Origin: Coriobacteriaceae bacterium
GTDB taxonomy: Bacteria > Actinomycetota > Coriobacteriia > Coriobacteriales > UMGS124
Reading direction: 5' to 3'
Assembly: GCA_019420325.1 (NCBI GenBank)
Contig: JAHZHK010000056.1
Location: forward strand, 1 to 17,083
DNA length: 17,083 nt
Shown: in pieces, positions 1 through 6,279 of the stretch
Layout: the number at the start of each line of letters is the position of its first letter
Numbering within the stretch: position 1 is the first letter of the stretch
Position numbers and translations under genes: made by a program
Notes under the pieces: model-generated
The model's input: the letters and a program-made list of their open reading frames with translations, nothing else
Told to the model about the DNA's origin: nothing
Databases searched by the model: none

Positions 1-675
1 GCCAGAAGCGTGGGCTTCCTCAACCTTCACGGCCTCACGAATCTTGGTGGAGAACAGCTTGCAGTTGAGCGCCGACGCCATGGTCTCGGCCTCGACGATG
101 CTCACCTTGGCATTGTTGGTCTGACGATGGTACTTGGTGAGAAGAATGCCGGCAATCTGAAGACCGGGGTTTGTGAACTCGCGCACGTCGGCAATGGTCT
201 GGGCAAGCTGAGTGATGCCCTTGGTCGCCAGGAACGAAGACGTGGTGGGGATGACAACGTAGTCGGCGGCAGTAAGTGCCATCGTGACGAGCAGGCCCAG
301 GGAAGGGGAGCAGTCAATGACGCACAGGTCGTAGTCGTCGGCGACCTTGGCAAGCGCCCTCTTGAGACGAGCGGGACCATTGAGAACTCCCAGCAGCTCC
401 TTCTCGGCAGAGGCAAGGGTGATCTCGGCGGGAAGCAGGTCGGCGCCTTCGCGATGCACAATCGTCTCGGCGATATCGGCGTTGCCCATGAGGACCTCAT
501 ACACCGTGTCGCGGTCATAGGTCGTCTCGCCGAGCACGTCGGTGAGGTTGCCCTGGGGATCGAGGTCGACGCACAGCACGCGAGCCCCGCGCGCCGCAAC
601 GCTCGATGAAACGGCAGCGACCGTCGTTGTCTTGCACACGCCGCCCTTCTGATTGCACACCGCAACTGTCTGCAT
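1..675 (-). CDS. parA: ParA/Soj-type partition ATPase (partial, C-terminus outside window)
   Basis: ParA-family ATPases position plasmids or chromosomes together with a ParB-type protein and a centromere. I translated 225 residues from ATG 675-673 to the window edge, so only the last few dozen residues are missing. An AGGAGG-like ribosome site (GGAGG at 681-685) lies 5 nt upstream. Visible motifs: a deviant Walker A, KGGVCKTTT, at residues 10-18; switch I, DLDPQGN, at about residue 40; switch II, VIDCSPS, at about residue 115; and the late conserved stretch LTKYHRQTNNAKV. The usual Gly before the catalytic Lys is Cys14, which is unusual. The gene is divergent from the replication gene at 2340 and shares the repeat-rich region with it. 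A ParB partner would be expected to the left, outside the window. The family call is firm; plasmid rather than chromosomal ParA is inferred from the neighbours. Confidence 0.93.
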   Translation of the reverse strand, partial: MQTVAVCNQKGGVCKTTTVAAVSSSVAARGARVLCVDLDPQGNLTDVLGETTYDRDTVYEVLMGNADIAETIVHREGADLLPAEITLASAEKELLGVLNGPARLKRALAKVADDYDLCVIDCSPSLGLLVTMALTAADYVVIPTTSSFLATKGITQLAQTIADVREFTNPGLQIAGILLTKYHRQTNNAKVSIVEAETMASALNCKLFSTKIREAVKVEEAHASG

Positions 676-740
676 AACTACCTCCGAGTCATCTTTGAAA
701 TCTGTCGGGCCATCATAGCCACCCTCGCGGACAGATATTA

Positions 741-990
741 CTTTTCACCTATGCATATCAGAGTAAATCCACATGACCACATGTATGTGTATATGTTTCG
801 CTGTATATATACATACATGACTAAGTTGAGAACATTTCAATTATGCACCTTATACCAGGTATTTTTATCTGATGCCCGGATGCACTGGCACACTCGTTCT
901 GTCTTGCAGTTGGTTCATATAAAGAAGTATGACTATATGCATATAGCATTAATATATGTATGTACATCTACATATACGCATACATATGTC
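741..990. other. AT-rich, palindrome-rich stretch between parA and the iteron array
   Basis: This 250-bp stretch is far richer in A+T than the rest of the window and is dominated by alternating TATG/CATA steps. Perfect inverted repeats are visible: CATGTATGT (780-788) with ACATACATG (811-819), ATATGTATG (954-962) with CATACATAT (979-987), and the self-palindrome TGTATATATACA (802-813). No convincing gene is present: the open frame that crosses it has no ribosome site and a composition set by the repeats. Possible roles are a DNA-unwinding element, a protein-binding site for partition, or the parA promoter region. I saw no consensus DnaA box (TTATCCACA) here. Confidence 0.55.
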
Positions 991-1075
991 AGACTTAAAG
1001 CCCTCAGCCACCCAGGCGCACAACGGAAACGGGCTGCTTTCGCAAGCCGAAAACCACTCGCGCCCGATGGCAAAA

Positions 1076-2173
1076 ACGGTAATAAAGCACTACGGCAAAT
1101 GCATCCCCAAGGTGAATAAACCGCGACGTTATGGGTGTTGGCGGAGGTTGTAAAACGGTAATAAACCACCACGTCACCAGCATCGGCAAAGGTGGGAAAG
1201 CAGTAATAAACCGCGACATCAAGTGAAACGCTTTTAAAGCCACGCTGCACCACCAAAGAACGATCGAAGAGTCACCAATCCGCCTTCGGCAGCAAAGGAA
1301 AAGACAAGTCGGCTACACATCCGAAGGATTGCTGGTGCACAAGCTCTGCAGTCCTTTGCCCGTGGTAATAAACAGCAACGTACAGTGTGGCGGGTAAATC
1401 AGCAAACCTCGACGATATGGCCTTGTTTTCATGCTGAACTCAGTAATAAACCATGACGCCCGTCAACAGATGCGCCACCGCTCGCAACGGTAACAAACAG
1501 CAACAAGGCAACGTCTAAAAACAGTAATAAAACGAGACAATCCAAGTCTTCCAATTAGAAACAAATATCCAATGTACCAGCAAGTTTGTCACAATAAGTC
1601 GTAGTAAACCGCGATGCCACCATCATGCGAGAACGGTAATAAACATCGACACGCAGCTCCCTTGATGCAAGCGAAAAGCCTTCTCACGAACGCCCCCAGC
1701 ATCGAAAACGGTAATAAACGACGACACACTGGCACGGGAAAATTCAAGAGGTCCGGGGAATAAACCGCGATGCCGCGCTGGAGAAAACCAGTGGCGCGCA
1801 ACGGTAATAACCCGCGCATCCCATCAGTGGAAGATCAAAAGACTCTCGGCATCCAAACCAGCAGGCAAGCACCAATGAGAACCACGCGCCGTACGTAATA
1901 AACCGCCACGCCCAACAACAAACTGCAACACCAAGAAGCAGTAATAAACAACCACGCGCAAGCAAAGCTCAGCGCACGTAATAAACCGCCACGCCAATCA
2001 CATTCTTTTTAGCAATCCATCCCTCAACTAAAAACTAAAACACCTGGTAGATGGCCTAATTTTTAGCATGGAGATTCTACGAAAATCTTTGGGAAATAAA
2101 ACGCGACGCAACGGTAACAAGCCGTGAAACAACGGAAACAACCCGCGATTCAAAACGAATAAACCGCGATGCT
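1076..2173. repeat. Iteron-like array, about 20 degenerate direct copies
   Basis: About 20 copies of a 17-20 bp unit close to CGGTAATAAACCGCGACGC lie in the same orientation across 1.1 kb. Core starts (the G of GTAATAAA or its equivalent) are near 1079, 1112, 1158, 1203, 1365, 1443, 1490, 1524, 1601, 1636, 1711, 1757, 1804, 1895, 1941, 1978, 2093, 2114, 2135 and 2156. Spacings are irregular (mostly 33-47 or 75-91 bp) except for the last four. The unit holds a short dyad, CGGT-AATAA-ACCG, which suits binding by a dimer. Lying between divergent parA and a primase-helicase gene, the array is best read as a replication origin and/or partition site with copy-control iterons. Irregular spacing and degenerate copies exclude a CRISPR array. 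Open frames here are translations of the repeats and are not called. Confidence 0.8.
2091..2173 (+). repeat. Four iterons phased at 21 bp next to the replication gene
   Basis: The A(T/C)AA core of four successive units falls at 2096, 2117, 2138 and 2159, exactly 21 bp (two helical turns) apart. These are the only strictly phased copies in the array and they are the ones nearest the primase-helicase gene. Just upstream (about 2020-2090) is an AT-richer stretch with CTAAAAA/TTTTTAG and GTAGA/TCTAC inverted pairs. Phased direct repeats plus AT-rich DNA form the classical layout of an iteron-controlled plasmid origin; assigning the origin here is inference. Confidence 0.65.
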
Positions 2174-2238
2174 CAAACTTCGAAAACACAGCCTTCTACG
2201 TCGGAAAACGCCCACCGCAAAAAAGGCTGTATGTCTTT

Positions 2239-2260
2239 GTAAGTACCCGAAGGTACTTAC
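2239..2260 (+). promoter_or_regulatory. Perfect 9-bp hairpin/operator before the primase-helicase gene
   Basis: GTAAGTACC (2239-2247) and GGTACTTAC (2252-2260) form a perfect 9-bp inverted repeat around a CGAA loop. It lies 28 bp before the first possible start (2289) and 79 bp before the preferred start (2340). Inverted half-repeats upstream of plasmid rep genes are often autorepressor sites. A transcript hairpin with a stable four-base loop could instead act as an attenuator or pause site, but no U-run follows. Confidence 0.55.
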
Positions 2261-2339
2261 ATAAGGCTTTAAACCCAAAGGACCGAGAATGAAGAAAAGA
2301 GCAAAAACAAGTAGAATCATACGCGCAAAGGAGCGAAAG

Positions 2340-4295
2340 ATGACAGACGAGTACAGCAAGATAAAAGGCGAAGCCGACCTTACCGAGTACGCCAATCAAA
2401 AACTTGAACATGTACCAGGCGGTTTAGTATGCCCGTGTTGCTCAAGCGGAAAAGGAGCAAACCGTACACCGGCGTTTTCCATCAAGGGTCAGCGTTGGAA
2501 ATGCTTTGCCTGTCAAACAGGTGGAGACATCTTCGACCTTGCTGGCGCAATCAACGCCACGCAAGACAAAAAGGAACAGCTTGCCCTCGTAAAGGAATGG
2601 ATGGGTGTTCAATCGCCCTCTGCGGTCTCTGTGAACTTCCCCGATCGACCACATACCCGTCCGCAAGCATTGTCTCCCCAAACTACCAACACCCTTGAGG
2701 CCAACAAGGAACGAAACGCCCAGTACATCAAGCGTTGCCAGGCAAACATAGATAGCCTTGCTGTATGTGACTATCTCGCTTCGCGCGGCATGAGCCCCGA
2801 AATCGCACGGCAGGACGGGCTGGGATACGACCCTGCCACAAAAAGGCTCATCATCCCTTGGAAAGGGTCTTCGTACTACTGGATTGGAAGGGACATCACC
2901 GGTGCCTCTTCGAGGAAGTACGACAAGCCCAAGTCAGCAGAAGTCGGGCCTCAACCGGTGTGGAACCCAGACGCGCTGACGCGCTCAAGCTATTTCGTCG
3001 TCGAAGGGCCCATGGACGCGCTCGCACTTTCCCGCCTGGGCTTTCCAGCTATCGCGCTTGGCGGAGTCGGCATCTCGTCCCTTATTGAGGAGGCATTGCG
3101 CACTCAGTCGCGGTCCTGCGCCATCCTCATGCTCGACAGCGACGAGCCGGGAACGAAGGCGCAGGAGAGGGCCCACGCTGCTCTTGAAAAAGCAGGCCTC
3201 ATCTACATGGATTACCCTGGGGACAGGTTTGCGAAAGACGCCGACGAGATGTGGGCACGTGATCCGGAGAAACTGCGCGCTGAACTGCAGCGAGCCAGCG
3301 AGGACGCCGGCGAACTCGCCAAACAGGTAAACGCGGAACGCCAGGCGCGGCTCTTCAAGACGCTGCGCCCCGCCAATGTGGTTAAAACGGCGTTCGACCT
3401 GCTCGAGATGCCCAAAGAGACCCCCTGCATCCCTACAGGGATAGCTGGGCTCGATGAGATGCTCGATGGGGGCTTGCGCTGCGGCCTGCATGTGTTGGCA
3501 GCAGCTTCCTCGCTGGGTAAGACGACCCTCGCGACGCAGATTGCCGATGCAATCGCCCTGGCAGGCAACGATGTTCTGTATGTCACGTTGGAGCAGTCGG
3601 CGCGAGACCTTGTCGCAAAGTCGGTTGCACGCCTATGCTATAGGCAGACAGACGGCATGCAGTGTTTCGCCACGCGCGAGATGACCGACCTGCAAAAGCG
3701 TGCGACCTGGTCGCATCAGCGTCGCGAAGCATTTGAGCAGGGCGTGCAGGCATATGGCACAGCGGTCGCCCCTCACGTGGAAATCCTCGAAGGAGTTGGT
3801 CGTACCTGTGCTCTCGACATCGCGGGCTATGCCGCCTGCATGGCCGAGCAGGGTAGAAAACCCGTCGTGTTCGTTGACTACCTGCAGCTTTTGACCAGCG
3901 ATGTCACGCAGGACGAGCGACTTTCCATCGCGCGCAACGTCTCCGACCTGCGCCAGCTTGCCCGTGATCTCGACACTCCCGTCGTGTGCATCTCAGCCGT
4001 GCGCAGGGATGCCTACCTCATGCCGGTAACGCTCGATTCGATGAAGGAGTCGGGAGCCATCGAGTACGGTGCCGATACCGTGCTGGGCCTGCAGGTTGCA
4101 GGCGTCGACATGGGGCAGACGTCTGGGTCAGACCGCAAGGCAAGAAGCGAGGCCGACAGACTCAGCAGGGTGGGAAGGGCAGCCGAGCAACGTAATGTCG
4201 AGCTTGTCGTGCTCAAACAGCGCGACGGTCGCGTGCACAGCGCCGATCAGGCAATTCGCCTGACGTTTATCCCGCAGGCGAGCATCTTCGTGTAG
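2340..4295 (+). CDS. Primase-helicase fusion (zinc ribbon + TOPRIM + DnaB-like ATPase), replication protein
   Basis: This 651-aa protein has the layout of phage T7 gp4 and Twinkle: it would make primers and unwind DNA at a fork. Domains in order: a zinc ribbon with C31/C34 and C55/C58 (CPCC, CFAC); a TOPRIM domain with VVEGPMDA (Glu222) and the acidic pair LDSDEPG (Asp266, Asp268); and a RecA-fold helicase with Walker A ASSLGKTTL (Lys394) and Walker B VVFVDYLQLL (Asp513). Two starts are possible. ATG 2289 has AAAGGA 6 nt upstream. ATG 2340 has AAAGGAG 6 nt upstream and begins MTDEYSKIKGEADL, a natural N-terminus for this fold, so I chose 2340; the alternative adds 17 basic residues. Its position beside an iteron array and divergent from parA suggests it drives replication of the element. 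It looks intact. Confidence 0.92.
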   Translation: MTDEYSKIKGEADLTEYANQKLEHVPGGLVCPCCSSGKGANRTPAFSIKGQRWKCFACQTGGDIFDLAGAINATQDKKEQLALVKEWMGVQSPSAVSVNFPDRPHTRPQALSPQTTNTLEANKERNAQYIKRCQANIDSLAVCDYLASRGMSPEIARQDGLGYDPATKRLIIPWKGSSYYWIGRDITGASSRKYDKPKSAEVGPQPVWNPDALTRSSYFVVEGPMDALALSRLGFPAIALGGVGISSLIEEALRTQSRSCAILMLDSDEPGTKAQERAHAALEKAGLIYMDYPGDRFAKDADEMWARDPEKLRAELQRASEDAGELAKQVNAERQARLFKTLRPANVVKTAFDLLEMPKETPCIPTGIAGLDEMLDGGLRCGLHVLAAASSLGKTTLATQIADAIALAGNDVLYVTLEQSARDLVAKSVARLCYRQTDGMQCFATREMTDLQKRATWSHQRREAFEQGVQAYGTAVAPHVEILEGVGRTCALDIAGYAACMAEQGRKPVVFVDYLQLLTSDVTQDERLSIARNVSDLRQLARDLDTPVVCISAVRRDAYLMPVTLDSMKESGAIEYGADTVLGLQVAGVDMGQTSGSDRKARSEADRLSRVGRAAEQRNVELVVLKQRDGRVHSADQAIRLTFIPQASIFV

Positions 4296-4379
4296 CTGCC
4301 CGTCCAGCGCTATCCCCAAGCAGGTATCTGGGGAAAGGGCGGTGGCGCGTGCGGTTGGTGTGTGTTGTGGGTGGTCGCC

Positions 4380-4388
4380 TGGTAAAAT
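4380..4388 (+). promoter_or_regulatory. Extended -10 promoter for the 508-aa gene
   Basis: TGGTAAAAT is a TG-N extended -10 (TAAAAT at 4383-4388). No good -35 sits at 17 bp, which is tolerated by extended -10 promoters. Transcription would start near 4395, about 32 nt before GTG 4427. This argues against the upstream GTG at 4349, which would place the promoter inside the coding sequence. Confidence 0.5.
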
Positions 4389-4426
4389 CCCCTCAACTAG
4401 TCAGAAGGAAAGGCGGGCGGAACAGC

Positions 4427-5953
4427 GTGGCGAACGAGATCTTGAAGTGGAACGAGGACACCCTCAATGCGATCGTCAGGGCGCGCGACACAGGTGCCAA
4501 GCTGGCGGGACGTTTTACGGGTGACGTCCTCAAGAACCTGCGAGACAACTACGCCACCGCCATCGCCAAGGTGCCCGCGGAGGTCTGGTCCTTCCCCTAT
4601 AGCCCCACGCCGGTGCCCGCCATGTGCGACGAGAGCATCTACATGGCTGTCGAGCATGGCTGGATTTCGGAGAAGGAGGGCATCGAGGCTGTCGGTGATT
4701 GCTGGAAGCCCTATTCGGGCTCGCTTCGCAATGTGAACGGCGACTGGATGGCCGTCACAAAGGCGCTCGAAGACGGCACGATTCGTCACCTCACCAAGGA
4801 CGGGGACGAGCTGTGGCCCACCCACAACCGTCAGGCAGACCTCAGTGAGGCCGTGGCGGTGCTGCGCGAGGCAAAGCTCCAGCTCAACCTGCCTACGCCC
4901 GCCCTGCGCGACGACATCTCGTCTTCGGCCACCAAGTACCAGATTCTCTGCGCGCTTGTGTTCATGGGATATGGGCCTGCCATCTACCCACTCATTCGCC
5001 AAAAGCTTGAGCGCACCCGCACGCTGGGAACGCCGCAGGTCACGGTAGCCAACGACAAGGTTTCCAAGGCCGTTTTCGGCCGCGGTAAGGAGCATGTGGA
5101 GGCAGCGGGATACTTTGCTGCGGCTGAAGGCCCCTCTCTGCAGCTTGTCACAGGCAAGGGCATGTCGGTGGGTGTGTCGCTGTCGAGCGCCTTCCCGCTT
5201 GAGGCCGATCCCGCGACGTACATGCTTTCCGACGTTGACCGCTTCTGGCTCGACGGTCTCTCGTCGGTGGCATGGGACGGGCACAGCACGTTCTACGGCA
5301 GTGACATCCTTGCCCTCATGGGATACGTCCGTCCGCGCGCCGCCACCTGTCACGAGACCATGCGCGAGGCGTATGACTCGGTTGTCCGCCTCATGAACAC
5401 GCGCATCACCATTGACACCACCGGCGAGATGCGCGCTTTCGACAGCTCGGTTGCTCCGCAGATCAATTCCGAGCCCGTGGTCAACGCCCATACGGCCCTT
5501 ATCATGGGCAAAGACGGCGAGATGGAGGACTTCCGCATCGAGCTCAACGTGCGCAACGGCGAGCCTCTCTCGGCGCTGCCCCTGGCCGTGTATGCTTACA
5601 GCAAACGCCAGCTGCTCACCTTTAGCCGTGACGACTTCCGTTTCGACGGCCTGCGCCTGTCTACCGAGCACCGCCGCATGTGGCTCTATGTGCTGCGTCG
5701 CCTGCGCGAGAAGGGCACCTCCAACACCATCGTCTTCAAGACCATGTTTGACGAGATGGGCCTCGACCCCGACCGCTCCAAGAAGTCGCGCATGCTCAAG
5801 CAGCTGCGCGCCATGCTTGACATGCGCATCTCCGAGCACCGTCTCATCAAGTCCTACGGCTGGAACACCGGCACCGCCAACGTCGCCCGCTCCGTCACCA
5901 TCGAGCCCCTCCCCGAGTCGAGCAAAGCCGGCAAAGCCAAGGCCGCGAAGTAG
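4427..5953 (+). CDS. 508-aa protein of unknown function, plasmid replication-like C-terminus
   Basis: I do not recognise a named family with certainty. From GTG 4427 the product is 508 aa, soluble, with no membrane segment or signal. An N-terminal part (about 1-210) is rich in helices. The second half has ITIDTTGEMRAFDSS, then PLAVYAYSKRQLLTFSRDD, then an arginine-rich helical segment, EHRRMWLYVLRRLREK, followed by SNTIVFKTMFDEMG. From memory, this order resembles a family carried by plasmids and phages of Gram-positive bacteria (a central helix-turn-helix, then PxLYxYAxxKxQxLT, then YLLRRI). A DNA-binding or replication-accessory role is therefore inferred, supported by the primase-helicase gene immediately upstream (131-bp gap with its own promoter). 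The tail is Lys/Ala-rich (SSKAGKAKAAK). The GTG at 4349 would add 26 residues but overlaps the promoter. The gene is certain; the function is not. Confidence 0.85.
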   Translation: MANEILKWNEDTLNAIVRARDTGAKLAGRFTGDVLKNLRDNYATAIAKVPAEVWSFPYSPTPVPAMCDESIYMAVEHGWISEKEGIEAVGDCWKPYSGSLRNVNGDWMAVTKALEDGTIRHLTKDGDELWPTHNRQADLSEAVAVLREAKLQLNLPTPALRDDISSSATKYQILCALVFMGYGPAIYPLIRQKLERTRTLGTPQVTVANDKVSKAVFGRGKEHVEAAGYFAAAEGPSLQLVTGKGMSVGVSLSSAFPLEADPATYMLSDVDRFWLDGLSSVAWDGHSTFYGSDILALMGYVRPRAATCHETMREAYDSVVRLMNTRITIDTTGEMRAFDSSVAPQINSEPVVNAHTALIMGKDGEMEDFRIELNVRNGEPLSALPLAVYAYSKRQLLTFSRDDFRFDGLRLSTEHRRMWLYVLRRLREKGTSNTIVFKTMFDEMGLDPDRSKKSRMLKQLRAMLDMRISEHRLIKSYGWNTGTANVARSVTIEPLPESSKAGKAKAAK

Positions 5954-6173
5954 GGGAGAGACGCGTCTGCCGCCGCTCCACACGGGCAAAACTTCCGTAA
6001 ATGTGTAACCATTACACGTTTTCCCATGGTAAAACGTGAGTAGAATCACATTTTCGGAAGAAATTGACTTGAGGGGCAGCGTGGCCCCGATGATGGCGAG
6101 AGTTTGACGCTTCCCGGAAAGATCCCGGTGTTACTTCGTCCCTTAGAGCGTCCATGCTTCATACGCCCCGACA
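5954..6173. promoter_or_regulatory. Intergenic region with two overlapping palindromes (6003-6038)
   Basis: No gene is seen in this part of the 326-bp gap. GTGTAA-cca-TTACAC is a perfect 15-bp dyad at 6003-6017. It overlaps by 3 bp a second dyad with 8-bp arms CACGTTTT (6015-6022) and AAAACGTG (6031-6038), whose centre contains CCATGG, making it almost perfectly symmetrical over 24 bp. A TAGAAT hexamer (6041-6046) directly downstream could be a -10, which would place the second dyad over the spacer of a promoter reading rightward. Neither dyad is followed by a U-run, so a terminator is unlikely. The binding protein is unknown. Confidence 0.5.
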
Positions 6174-6267
6174 ACTCGACAGGCTCGACGCCCATTTTGT
6201 CGAGTCACTCGACAAACTTGCGTCGAGTCACTCGACGTTTTATTATCGAGTTCGTCGAGTCATCGAG
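6174..6267 (+). promoter_or_regulatory. Promoter with GTCGAGTCACTCGAC operator palindromes
   Basis: A sigma-70-type promoter can be read as TTGCGT (6218-6223), a 17-bp spacer, then TATTAT (6241-6246). Two perfect palindromes with the core GTCGAGTCACTCGAC are centred at 6206 (21-bp symmetry, 6196-6216) and 6229 (17-bp symmetry, 6221-6237), 23 bp apart. The first abuts the -35 and the second fills the spacer. A degenerate third copy (6253-6266) lies over the likely start of transcription, and two half-sites ACTCGAC/CTCGAC (6174-6189) lie upstream. A protein bound here would block polymerase. Since the gene downstream encodes a protein with a DNA-binding and winged-helix layout, autorepression is the simplest reading. 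Confidence 0.75.
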
Positions 6268-6279
6268 GAGGGCGACATC

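Noticed and set aside
751..1119. Open frame of 122 codons across the AT-rich stretch and first repeats
   Set aside because: No ribosome site, composition dictated by TATG/CATA steps and the repeat, and no recognisable protein features.
933..1965. Several minus-strand frames with repeated VAVYY(R/P)F-like units in the repeat array
   Set aside because: They are translations of the iteron unit read backwards; no ribosome sites and irregular spacing.
1076..2173. CRISPR array
   Set aside because: Copies are degenerate, spacing varies from 21 to more than 100 bp, and no cas genes are nearby.
676..2288. DnaA-box chromosomal origin
   Set aside because: No good TTATCCACA matches seen (AAATCCACA near 768 has two mismatches), and none of the usual oriC neighbour genes are present.
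4313..4333. CCCCA/TGGGG pair after the primase-helicase gene as a terminator
   Set aside because: Only a 5-bp stem with a 10-nt loop and no U-run.
4397..6049. 550-codon antisense frame opposite the 508-aa gene
   Set aside because: Long antisense frames are common in GC-rich DNA; the sense gene has a better start, promoter and protein character.
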